This document shows positions 1-5,891 of a DNA stretch of 10,438 nucleotides, piece by piece. The DNA is taken from assembly GCA_025453855.1 (NCBI GenBank), contig JALOPO010000032.1:1-10438 (forward strand), read 5' to 3'. The translations under genes and the position numbers were made by a program. The stretch comes from Gemmatimonadaceae bacterium (lineage in GTDB: Bacteria > Gemmatimonadota > Gemmatimonadetes > Gemmatimonadales > Gemmatimonadaceae). Below the pieces are notes generated by a model that saw only the letters and a list, made by a program, of their open reading frames with translations, had not been told where the DNA came from and did no database searches. The first letter of the stretch is position 1. Each line of letters starts with the position of its first letter.

Positions 1-953
1 GCGACCTGGTAGTAGAGCGGGATGCCCGCGAGGATGTTGAACGGGAACGTGATCGCGAGCGACGACGTGAGATAGTACGTGGGATTGGCGTCGGGGAGCG
101 TGACGCGCACCGCGGGCGGCGCCGCGATGTAGCTGGCGCTCGAGGCCATCGCGGCGAGCACCGTCGCGCCGCCGACCGAGAGCCCCGCGAGCGACCCGAG
201 CCAGGCGCCGAGCACGCCGTGGATGATCGGCATCGCGATCCCGAAGCCGAGCAGGAAGGGGCCGACGCGCTTGAGGTCCCCGAGGCGCGCCCCGGCGAGG
301 AGCCCCATCTCGAGCATGAAGATCGTGAGTGCGCCGCGGAACACCGCGCCCTTGGTGTTGAAGAACGGCTCGATGACCGTCCAGTTCTTCTCGCCGATGA
401 AGAAGCCGACCAGGAGCCCGCCCACCAGCAGCACCATGGTGCGCGCGGTGAGCACCTCGTGCAGCACCTCGCTGGTGGGGCGCCCCTGCCCGCCGGTGCG
501 GATCGCGCCGATGGCGAGCGCGATGTGGATCCCCGGGCTCTCGAGCAGCGTGAGGAGCGTGGGCATGAAGCCCTCGGCCTCCGCCCCCACCGCCTTGGTG
601 AAGGTCTGCGCGGCGATGAAGGTCACCGCCGACACCGAGCCGTAGTGCGCCGCCACGCCGGCCGCATCCGCATCGCTGAACTTGCCGAGGTAGCGCAGGA
701 TGCCGAAGGCGGTGAGCGGGGTGATGCAGCCGATGAGGAGCGTCACCCCCGCGGGCGCGAGGATCGAGCTGAAGCTGGCGTGCGCGAGCTCCACCCCGCC
801 CTGCAGCCCCAGCGCCCAGAGGAGGTAGATCGAGATGCCGGCGTAGATGTCCTTGGGGAGCGAGAACTCGCTCCGGATCACCTTGGCGATGATGCCGAGC
901 AGGAAGGAGAGCGCGATCGGCGAGAGGAGATTGGCGCGCAGGACGTCGTTCAC
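1..953 (-). CDS. sbtA: SbtA-type Na+-dependent bicarbonate transporter, 3' end cut by window edge
   Basis: This inner-membrane protein belongs to the SbtA/DUF897 family, whose cyanobacterial members import HCO3- together with Na+. The visible 317 residues start at GTG 951-953, which has a GGAG Shine-Dalgarno 7 nt upstream. Family stretches I recognise are LSGG-like GLQGGVEL (49-56), HYGSVSAVTF (103-112), ASSASYIAAPPAVR (270-283) and ITFPFNILAGIPLYYQ (301-316). Hydrophobic segments run throughout, consistent with the two five-helix inverted halves known for SbtA. The frame is still open at base 1, but the family normally ends soon after the IPLYYQ motif, so only a short tail should be missing. 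It lies 136 bp downstream of the carbonic anhydrase on the same strand and is probably cotranscribed with it. No SbtB (PII-like) partner is visible, although one could lie beyond the edge. The family call is firm; bicarbonate as substrate is inferred from the family and the neighbour. Confidence 0.9.
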   Translation of the reverse strand, partial: MNDVLRANLLSPIALSFLLGIIAKVIRSEFSLPKDIYAGISIYLLWALGLQGGVELAHASFSSILAPAGVTLLIGCITPLTAFGILRYLGKFSDADAAGVAAHYGSVSAVTFIAAQTFTKAVGAEAEGFMPTLLTLLESPGIHIALAIGAIRTGGQGRPTSEVLHEVLTARTMVLLVGGLLVGFFIGEKNWTVIEPFFNTKGAVFRGALTIFMLEMGLLAGARLGDLKRVGPFLLGFGIAMPIIHGVLGAWLGSLAGLSVGGATVLAAMASSASYIAAPPAVRVTLPDANPTYYLTSSLAITFPFNILAGIPLYYQV

Positions 954-1050
954 GAGCGCGCTCCGGTCGACGGGGTCGGGATGTGCATGGCGGGTGGGAG
1001 TGGTGACGCGCGGCGAACGCACGGGCGACGATGGCGGTGCCGCACCACGC

Positions 1051-1080
1051 GAGCGCGCCGCGGCGGAGCGCGGCGCGCTC
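1051..1080 (-). terminator. 12-bp perfect hairpin between carbonic anhydrase and sbtA
   Basis: Bases 1051-1062 and 1069-1080 are perfect inverted repeats (GAGCGCGCCGCG against CGCGGCGCGCTC) around a 6-nt loop. On the minus strand the hairpin begins 9 nt after the carbonic anhydrase stop codon, and sbtA begins about 100 nt later. No U-run follows, so it is not a classical intrinsic terminator. It could be a partial terminator, or an RNA-stability element that sets unequal amounts of the two messages. The structure is seen directly; its role is inferred. Confidence 0.5.
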
Positions 1081-1089
1081 GCAGGGCGA

Positions 1090-1839
1090 TCAGGCCGCGT
1101 CGAGCGCCACCGGCGTCACGGCACCGGTGTTCAGGTCGTAGACGCCGCCGGCGACGATCAGCTTCTCCTCCTTCACCAGCTTGCTGATCACCGTCGAGCC
1201 GTCGCGGAGCCGCAGCGCCTGCTCCCGCACGTTGGCGGCGATCGCCTTGTCGAGGTTCCCGCCGGCGCCGCGCGTGGCGGGGCGGATGTGGAAGTAGAGC
1301 GCCGAGATCTGCCCCGGGACCTCGGTGCCGTTCATCGTCGCCGAGACGGCGCCGCAGGCCGAGTGTCCGAGCACGTAGAGCACCTTGGCACCGAGGACGG
1401 CCGTCCCGAACTCGAGCGACGCGATCTGCTCGGCGACGGCGATGTTGCCGGCGATGCGGCTCACGAAGACGTCGCCGAAGCCCTGGTCGAAGACGATCTC
1501 GATCGGGACGCGCGAGTCGGCACAGCCGAGGAAGGCGGCGAAGGGGCTCTGCCGTGGCGCGATCGCCTTGAGACGCGCCATGTCGCGGTGCGGCGCGATG
1601 GGGCGCCCCGCGACGAAGCGCCGGTTCCCGTCCTCCAGCTGCTTGAGCGCTTCGGCAGGCGTCGTCGGATCGCGGTGCACCGCGTCCCACTCGGCCGAGG
1701 TGAGCTCCTCCGCGGCGAGCGGACGCGGCATGAACGCGGTGCCGATCGCCGCGGCGGCGCCCAGCGAGGCGGCGTGGGCGAGGAAGCCACGGCGCGATGC
1801 GGCCGGGCCGAGGTCGAGAGGCTGCGACGACTGAGGCAT
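1090..1839 (-). CDS. Tat-exported beta-class carbonic anhydrase
   Basis: This zinc enzyme interconverts CO2 and bicarbonate. The 249-residue protein starts at ATG 1837-1839, with GGAG about 9 nt upstream. A longer frame upstream of that ATG has no protein-like character. Residues 15-43 form a twin-arginine signal: SRRGFL at 15-20, then an alanine-rich hydrophobic run, then a PLAA cleavage region. The mature enzyme should therefore act in the periplasm. The beta-class active site is intact: Cys106, Asp108 and Arg110 in GCADSRVP, and His159 with Cys162 in GHSACG, giving the Cys-His-Cys zinc ligands and the Asp-Arg dyad. The mature length is usual for bacterial beta enzymes. It is first in a probable operon with sbtA and diverges from a LysR regulator. 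A periplasmic location beside a bicarbonate importer suggests that it supplies the importer's substrate. Confidence 0.93.
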   Translation of the reverse strand: MPQSSQPLDLGPAASRRGFLAHAASLGAAAAIGTAFMPRPLAAEELTSAEWDAVHRDPTTPAEALKQLEDGNRRFVAGRPIAPHRDMARLKAIAPRQSPFAAFLGCADSRVPIEIVFDQGFGDVFVSRIAGNIAVAEQIASLEFGTAVLGAKVLYVLGHSACGAVSATMNGTEVPGQISALYFHIRPATRGAGGNLDKAIAANVREQALRLRDGSTVISKLVKEEKLIVAGGVYDLNTGAVTPVALDAA

Positions 1840-1864
1840 GGGACGCGCTCCGCGTGTGTTGAGG

Positions 1865-1897
1865 GTCCCGCGGGCTGCACCGCGCAGCCGCCGGGAC
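1865..1897 (-). promoter_or_regulatory. Leader hairpin upstream of the carbonic anhydrase
   Basis: Bases 1865-1878 and 1884-1897 are inverted repeats matching at 12 of 14 positions around a 5-nt loop; the two mismatches are adjacent. The structure ends 25 nt upstream of the carbonic anhydrase start codon. If transcription starts near the promoter proposed here, the hairpin would be at or close to the 5' end of the mRNA, where it could protect the message or affect translation. In DNA it could equally be a protein-binding site. It matches no riboswitch family that I recognise. Confidence 0.35.
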
Positions 1898-1903
1898 GCC
1901 GGC

Positions 1904-1932
1904 AACGTCTCGTCGACCGATGGACTGGTCAA
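1904..1932 (-). promoter_or_regulatory. Candidate promoter for carbonic anhydrase-sbtA
   Basis: On the minus strand TTGACC (1932-1927) matches the -35 consensus at five of six bases. It is followed after 17 nt by GACGTT (1909-1904), a poor -10 hexamer. A good -35 with a poor -10, placed next to a palindromic LysR box, is what an activator-dependent promoter would look like. The assignment rests on hexamers only and is weak. Confidence 0.3.
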
Positions 1933-1955
1933 ACCGATCGGATTTTCCGATGTTT
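1931..1955. promoter_or_regulatory. Palindromic LysR-type operator in the divergent gap
   Basis: The core at 1937-1951 is ATCGGA-TTT-TCCGAT, a perfect 6-bp inverted repeat with a 3-nt spacer, and it fits the T-N11-A rule for LysR-family boxes exactly. Flanking AAAC (1931-1934) and GTTT (1952-1955) are also complementary, offset by two bases on the left. The core ends 9 bp before the lysR start codon and adjoins the proposed -35 of the carbonic anhydrase promoter. That position suits autorepression plus activation of the divergent operon. It is AT-rich compared with its surroundings. Confidence 0.6.
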
Positions 1956-1960
1956 GCCGC

Positions 1961-2908
1961 ATGGCCGGCCACGACCGCGGGAGCGAGGGCCCCGCCCTCA
2001 ACTACCATCACCTGCACTACTTCTGGGCCGTCGCGCACGAGGGCTCGGTGGCCGGTGCGGTGACGCGCCTCGGCGTCGCGCAGGCGACGATCTCCGAGCA
2101 GCTGCGCGAGCTCGAGCGCGCGCTCGGCGTCCCGCTCCTGGTGCGACGGGGGCGCACGCTCGCCCTCACCGAGCAGGGCCACGTCGTGCTCCGCTATGCC
2201 GACGAGATCTTCTCGCTCGGGCGCGACCTCGTCTCGGCGGCGCGCACGCGCATCGAGGGGCGGCCGCTCCGCTTCACCATCGGCGTCGCCGATTCGCTTC
2301 CCAAGGTCACCGCCACGCGCCTGCTGCAGCCGGCGCTCGCCCTCGGGCCGCTCTGGCGCGTGGCGGTGCGCACCGCCCCCACGCCGCGCCTCGTCGCCGA
2401 CCTGGCGGCCGACGCCGTGGACCTCGTCATCGCCGATGCGCCGATGCCTGCCGGCTCGCGCGTGCGCGCCTACAACCATCTCCTGGGCGAGAGCCCGATC
2501 GCGGTCTTCGCCGCGTCGCGGCTGGCCGCGTCGCTCTCCCCCGGCTTTCCGCGCTCGCTGCACCGGGCGCCGATGCTGATGCCGGCCGAAGGGTCACCGC
2601 TGCGACGTCACGTCGATGCGTGGTGCCAGGCGCACGCGATCGAACCCGACGTGGTCGCCGAGGTCGACGACATGGCGCTCCTGCAGCTCCTCGGTCACGA
2701 CGGCGTGGGGGCGTTCTGCGCACCGAGCGTCGTGACCGACGAGATCGAGCGCACCTTCGACGTGCGCGCCCTGGGCCGGCTGCGCGGCGCGCGCGAGCGC
2801 TTCTACGCCGTGAGCACCGAGCGCCGCATCCGGCACCCCGCCGTGCTCGCGATCGCCGACGCGGCCCGCGCCCGCCTCGCGGCAGCCCGGCGTCCACGCG
2901 GGCGCTGA
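1961..2908 (+). CDS. LysR-family transcriptional regulator, NhaR-like
   Basis: This is a DNA-binding regulator of 315 residues. The N-terminal winged helix-turn-helix spans about residues 14-73: NYHHLHYFWAVAHEGSV, then the recognition segment VAQATISEQLRELE. A substrate-binding-like effector domain covers about 102-295. The opening NYHHLHYFW, the segment RYADEIFSLGRDL and the ending AVSTERRIRHPAV closely resemble Escherichia coli NhaR, which responds to Na+ and activates a Na+/H+ antiporter. I chose ATG 1961 because it puts the HTH 13 residues in, close to NhaR. The frame is open further upstream but would run through the operator. No clear Shine-Dalgarno precedes this ATG, so translation may be leaderless or the start may differ slightly. 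The gene diverges from the carbonic anhydrase-sbtA pair and probably controls it. The effector is unknown; Na+, bicarbonate or a carbon metabolite would be reasonable candidates. Confidence 0.9.
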   Translation: MAGHDRGSEGPALNYHHLHYFWAVAHEGSVAGAVTRLGVAQATISEQLRELERALGVPLLVRRGRTLALTEQGHVVLRYADEIFSLGRDLVSAARTRIEGRPLRFTIGVADSLPKVTATRLLQPALALGPLWRVAVRTAPTPRLVADLAADAVDLVIADAPMPAGSRVRAYNHLLGESPIAVFAASRLAASLSPGFPRSLHRAPMLMPAEGSPLRRHVDAWCQAHAIEPDVVAEVDDMALLQLLGHDGVGAFCAPSVVTDEIERTFDVRALGRLRGARERFYAVSTERRIRHPAVLAIADAARARLAAARRPRGR

Positions 2909-2911
2909 CGC

Positions 2912-2973
2912 CGGTGCCAGGCACCGAGGGGGCCGGGTGCGCGGCGCTGCGGGGACAGCGGTGCCTGGCACGG
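2912..2973. repeat. Inverted pair of REP-like palindromes
   Basis: Copy 1 (2912-2926) is the perfect palindrome CGGTGCC-A-GGCACCG. Copy 2 (2959-2973) is CGGTGCC-T-GGCACGG, the reverse complement of copy 1 with one mismatch, and it is preceded by GGGGACAG. The copies are 32 bp apart and face opposite ways, the arrangement of a BIME built from two REP units. GGTGCC-N-GGCACC palindromes recur between genes in many bacteria and are often associated with RAYT (REP-associated tyrosine) transposases; that is family knowledge, not shown here. Copy 1 starts 3 nt after the lysR stop codon. Confidence 0.55.
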
Positions 2974-2988
2974 AGGAGGCACGCGAAC

Positions 2989-3028
2989 GAACGAGCCGCC
3001 CCCGGGATCTCCCGGGGGCGGCTCGTTC
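2989..3028. terminator. Bidirectional terminator hairpin between convergent lysR and ompA-like gene
   Basis: Bases 2989-3006 (GAACGAGCCGCCCCCGGG) and 3011-3028 are perfect 18-bp inverted repeats around the loop ATCT. The hairpin lies 80 nt past the lysR stop and 25 nt past the ompA-like stop on the other strand, so it could end both transcripts. No T-run follows on either strand. Termination would rest on the exceptionally stable stem, or the stem could protect 3' ends. Confidence 0.7.
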
Positions 3029-3053
3029 ACCTGGCTCGTGGATCGCGCAGCCC

Positions 3054-4508
3054 TTACGGGAGCTGCTTGATCTCCACGCGACGGTTCAGGGCGCGGCCCT
3101 GGCGCGTCTTGTTGTCGGCCACCGGCTCGCTCGGGCCGTAGCCCTTCGCGGTCAGGATCCCCTTCGGGATGCCGAGCTGCTCGAGGTACTTCACCACGCT
3201 CGCCGCACGACGCTGCGAGAGGCGGGTGTTGGCGACCGCGCGACCCGTGTTGTCGGTGTGGCCACCGACTTCGAGCTGGATCTGCTGGTTGCCGAGCGCC
3301 GACTTGATCTTCGCCGCCGTCTCCTTGAGGATCGGGAGCGACCCCGGCGTCAGGCGCGACGACCCGGTGGCGAAGTTCACGCCGCGGAGCGTCAGGCGAC
3401 CACCCTCGATCACCACCGTGCAGCCGTTGGCATCGACGCGCGAGCCGGCGGGCGTGTTCGGGCAGCGATCCTTGTCGTCGGTCACGCCGTCGTTGTCCGC
3501 GTCCTTCGGGAGCGAGCAGCCGTTGGCGTCCACCGCCTCGCCACGCGGCGTGTTCGGGCAGCGGTCGCGATCGTCGGCCACGCCGTCGCCGTCGCTGTCG
3601 AGCGGGCAGCCCTCGGCGTTCACGCGCACGCCGGCCGGGGTGTTCGGGCACTTGTCCTGGAAGTCCGCGACGCCGTCACGATCGCTGTCGACCGGGCACC
3701 CCGACGCATCCACCGTCACGCCACGCGGCGTGTTGGCGCACTTGTCGAGGTAGTCGGCGACGCCGTCCATGTCGGTGTCGATCGGGCAGCCCTCGGCGTT
3801 CACCTTCACGCCCGCGGGCGTGTTGGGGCACTTGTCGGCCTTGTCCTTCACGCCGTCGCCGTCGGCATCCGCCGGCTTGGTGTTGAAGAGGTAGCTGACG
3901 CCGAAGTTGCCGCCGATGTTGTAACCGCGCTTGTCGACGAGCAGGAACGGGATGTCGCCTTCGTCGAGGCTCGAGCCATCGACCGTCACGCCACCGCGGA
4001 AGGTGACGTTGTCGGTGAGGCCGAGGCGCGCGCCGAGCATCGTGTGCCAGCTGAACTCGCTGGCGTCGATGCGACGGCCGGCGACCGGCGCCCCCGGGCC
4101 GCTGCCCCAGATGCTCTGCGGGCCGGGCGGAAGCCAGCGGTGCTCGTTGCGCACGGCGCCGGCGCCGAGCAGGATCGCGACGTTGTCCGTCACGGGCCAG
4201 TTGTAGACGCCGCGCAGCTGCAGCGGCGTGTAGGACGAGACCGACCGCACCGAGGGCGTGGTCGAGCTCAGGCGGCCATTCGCCGAGGAGATCTCCGTCT
4301 CGATCGCGATGCGGGGGCTCAGGAAGACGCCAAGCAGCCCCGTGGGCGATGTCACCGAGGAGAAGTTCCGCATGCCGACGTCGGACACGCGCACGCCGGC
4401 GTTGACTTCAACGGTGCCAGCCTGCGGCTGCTGTGCGACGAGCGGCGCGGCGCTGATCGCAAGCGCGACAAGCGAGCCCGCCGAGCGCAGGCGAACAGAG
4501 AGCGTCAT
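3054..4508 (-). CDS. OmpA-family outer-membrane protein with TSP3 repeats
   Basis: This structural outer-membrane protein is expected to tie the outer membrane to peptidoglycan. The 484-residue product starts at ATG 4506-4508, with a strong GGAGG 4 nt upstream; a longer open frame upstream is not protein-like. Residues 1-26 form a signal peptide (MTLSVRLRSAG, a hydrophobic core, then PLVAQQ). About 30-210 look like a small beta-barrel of alternating strands (for example GARLGLTDNVTFRGGVTVDG). About 214-363 hold five thrombospondin type-3 repeats (DxDxDGVxDxxDxCPNTP), which bind calcium. About 372-484 form the OmpA C-terminal domain, with GGHTDNTG (415-422), LSQRRA (430-435) and GRALNRRVEI (471-480). 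Asp419 and one of Arg433/Arg434 probably correspond to the diaminopimelate-binding pair. It converges with lysR, is monocistronic as far as visible, and diverges from the efflux operon. Proteins of this build are common in Gemmatimonadota, Bacteroidota and myxobacteria. Confidence 0.93.
   Translation of the reverse strand: MTLSVRLRSAGSLVALAISAAPLVAQQPQAGTVEVNAGVRVSDVGMRNFSSVTSPTGLLGVFLSPRIAIETEISSANGRLSSTTPSVRSVSSYTPLQLRGVYNWPVTDNVAILLGAGAVRNEHRWLPPGPQSIWGSGPGAPVAGRRIDASEFSWHTMLGARLGLTDNVTFRGGVTVDGSSLDEGDIPFLLVDKRGYNIGGNFGVSYLFNTKPADADGDGVKDKADKCPNTPAGVKVNAEGCPIDTDMDGVADYLDKCANTPRGVTVDASGCPVDSDRDGVADFQDKCPNTPAGVRVNAEGCPLDSDGDGVADDRDRCPNTPRGEAVDANGCSLPKDADNDGVTDDKDRCPNTPAGSRVDANGCTVVIEGGRLTLRGVNFATGSSRLTPGSLPILKETAAKIKSALGNQQIQLEVGGHTDNTGRAVANTRLSQRRAASVVKYLEQLGIPKGILTAKGYGPSEPVADNKTRQGRALNRRVEIKQLP
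3420..3869 (-). repeat. Tandem 90-bp repeats coding five TSP3 units
   Basis: Five copies of an approximately 30-residue unit lie head to tail inside the OmpA-like gene, so the DNA repeats with a period near 90 bp. The units alternate. Units 1 and 3 end PAGV(K/R)VNAEGCP, units 2 and 4 end PRG(V/E)xVDA(S/N)GC, and unit 5 is a hybrid ending PAGSRVDANGC. Unit 4 to 5 contains a short insertion (SLPKDADNDGV). The alternation suggests duplication of a two-unit block of about 180 bp. Confidence 0.85.
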
Positions 4509-4748
4509 GCCACCTCCAAACAGGGTAAGTGCGGACCGAGTGGTCAATCGCCGACAATACTCGCCACGCCGAGGCGTTTGCGCCACCCATGAGGCAGGAC
4601 CGCGCGAGCGGCGGCGGTCGAGCCGAAGTCCAAGTGGGGTCATTCGTTAGGGAATTCTCACGTGTTGCTGCCGAGCCCAGCCGGTACGTGGCGGCTGAGC
4701 CGTGTCGTGCCCGTCGGTACGCCACGCCGCTCGCGTGACGCACGGATG

Positions 4749-4768
4749 GTGCCGCTCGCTAGCGGCAC
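4749..4768. other. 8-bp stem hairpin upstream of the efflux promoter
   Basis: GTGCCGCT (4749-4756) and AGCGGCAC (4761-4768) are perfect inverted repeats around the loop CGCT. The structure sits about 33 bp upstream of the proposed -35 hexamer. It may be an operator half-site pair or a terminator insulating the promoter. Nothing else in the sequence decides between these. Confidence 0.35.
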
Positions 4769-4800
4769 GCGACGACAGCGCTGCCGGGAGGCGTCGAGAC

Positions 4801-4832
4801 TTGCAGATACAACTACATGGTCATTTGATTGT
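4801..4832 (+). promoter_or_regulatory. Candidate promoter of the efflux operon with overlapping operator palindrome
   Basis: TTGCAG (4801-4806) and TTTGAT (4824-4829) are separated by an ideal 17 nt, in a stretch clearly richer in A and T than the rest of the window. Transcription from here would start near 4836, about 18 nt before the adaptor start codon. An imperfect 24-bp palindrome covers 4809-4832, beginning ACAA and ending TTGT, with 8 of 12 half-site positions matching. It fills the -35/-10 spacer and the -10, where a steric repressor binds. The natural candidate is the ArsR-family protein encoded at the end of the operon. The hexamers are moderate matches. Confidence 0.45.
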
Positions 4833-4853
4833 GCCAACCCTGCCGCCTCCCGC

Positions 4854-5891
4854 ATGCCTCGAACCTCCGCCGTCGCCGTCGCCGTCGCCCTGCTGGCCAC
4901 CAGCTGCCAGCCGTCCCGGGAACCCACGCCTGACCAGGACCGTCACCAGCCGGAGCGCGCCACGCTCCAGCCACAGGTCATGCGGGATACGATCCTCGAC
5001 GGCGCCATCCAGCTCCCCGCCCTCGCCACGCCGTGGCAGCAGGCCACGCTCGCCACGCGACTCCTCGGCACCGTCACGCACGTCGACGTACACGTCGGTG
5101 ACCGCGTGCGCAGTGGTCAGGTGCTCGCCACCATCGATGCTCGCGACCTCGACGCGCGTGCGACACAGGCCGACGCCGCACTCGCCGCCGCCGCGGCCAC
5201 GCGCGACGAGGCGCGACTGGCGGTGACGCGCCTGCGCGCGCTCGTGGCCGACGACGCCGCGCCGCGCGCGCAGCTCGACGCTGCCGACGCCGCTCTCGCG
5301 CGGGCCGAGGGGGCGCACGCCTCCGCACTCGGCACGCAACGCGAACTCGCCGCGGCGCGCAGCTACGCGACGGTGCGTGCCCCGTTCACCGGCATCGTCG
5401 TCGCACGCCATGTCGATCCGGGCGCGTTCGCCGCTCCCGGCACCGCCCTCGTGTCGCTGGCCGACGATCACGCCCTGCGCCTCACCGCGCGCGTCGCGCC
5501 ATCGCAGCTCCGCACGATCGCGCGCGGCGCGACCGTGAAGGCCGAGATCGACGGGACGTCGGTGCTCGCCACGATCGACGGACTCGCACCGGCGCCCGAC
5601 GGCGGGCCGTGGACGATTGTCGCGCGCGTGGCCAACGACGATCGCGCCCTCCCTGCCGGCGGCACGGCGCGGCTGCACCTCCCCACGGCACGGGTGCGCG
5701 CGCTGGTCGTGCCGGAGCGCGCGCTCGTGCGCGACGGCGACCTGGAAGGGGTGCGCGTCCCGGCCGCCGGCGCGGTGGAGCGTCGCTGGTTGCGACTGGG
5801 GCTGCGCGTCGGGGAGGCGCGTGAAGTGCTCGGCGGGCTGCAGGCGGGCGACACCATCCTCGTGCCGCGCGTGCTGGCGGGGCGGCCGTGA
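4854..5891 (+). CDS. RND efflux periplasmic adaptor (membrane-fusion protein), probable lipoprotein
   Basis: This adaptor should link the inner-membrane RND pump to an outer-membrane channel. The product is 345 residues. I chose ATG 4854 because it starts directly at a secretion signal, MPRTSAVAVAVALLATSC, with Cys18 as the probable lipidation site. The lipobox ATSC has an unusual Ala at -3, so anchoring is likely but not certain. The biotinyl-lipoyl halves are VHVGDRVRSGQVLATID (79-95) and VRAPFTGIVVARHVDPG (174-190). An alanine-rich coiled-coil hairpin lies between them (about 98-170). The beta-barrel domain follows (about 207-280), then the membrane-proximal domain ending LGGLQAGDTILVP (326-338). 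No clear Shine-Dalgarno is seen. Its stop overlaps the next start as GTGA, so it is translationally coupled to the pump gene. Confidence 0.92.
   Translation: MPRTSAVAVAVALLATSCQPSREPTPDQDRHQPERATLQPQVMRDTILDGAIQLPALATPWQQATLATRLLGTVTHVDVHVGDRVRSGQVLATIDARDLDARATQADAALAAAAATRDEARLAVTRLRALVADDAAPRAQLDAADAALARAEGAHASALGTQRELAAARSYATVRAPFTGIVVARHVDPGAFAAPGTALVSLADDHALRLTARVAPSQLRTIARGATVKAEIDGTSVLATIDGLAPAPDGGPWTIVARVANDDRALPAGGTARLHLPTARVRALVVPERALVRDGDLEGVRVPAAGAVERRWLRLGLRVGEAREVLGGLQAGDTILVPRVLAGRP

Larger units (their letters stand above)
4509..4853. other. Divergent intergenic region, 345 bp without a gene
   Basis: The gap separates the start codons of the OmpA-like gene (minus) and the efflux adaptor (plus). 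It holds the ompA-side ribosome-binding site (CCTCC at 4513-4517, read as GGAGG), a GC hairpin at 4749-4768 and the adaptor promoter at 4801-4829. On the ompA side I could not find a convincing pair of -35/-10 hexamers; TATTGT on the minus strand near 4552-4557 is the only -10-like element. Open frames crossing the gap have arginine-rich, non-protein-like translations and are dismissed. Confidence 0.7.

Noticed and set aside
1840..2001. N-terminal extension of the carbonic anhydrase by 54 codons
   Set aside because: It would read through the LysR box and into lysR, and would displace the Tat signal from the N-terminus.
950..2563. A 537-codon minus-strand frame overlapping the anhydrase and lysR
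   Set aside because: It is out of frame with the anhydrase active-site motifs and antisense to lysR. Only its tail happens to reach the sbtA start.
847..3141. A 764-codon plus-strand open frame across sbtA, the anhydrase and lysR
   Set aside because: It runs through three recognisable genes in the wrong frame and is low-complexity Arg-rich, a typical high-GC shadow.
3420..3869. Regular spacing that could suggest a CRISPR array
   Set aside because: The 90-bp units are continuous coding sequence for TSP3 domains, with no short direct repeats and unique spacers.
2937..4592. A 551-codon plus-strand open frame opposite the OmpA-like gene
   Set aside because: Its translation is rich in Arg, Ala, Val and His with no domain. 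The minus-strand frame has a signal peptide, TSP3 repeats and an OmpA domain.
4662..4853. N-terminal extension of the adaptor gene by 64 codons
   Set aside because: The extension is Arg-rich, contains the proposed promoter, and would bury the secretion signal that begins at 4854.
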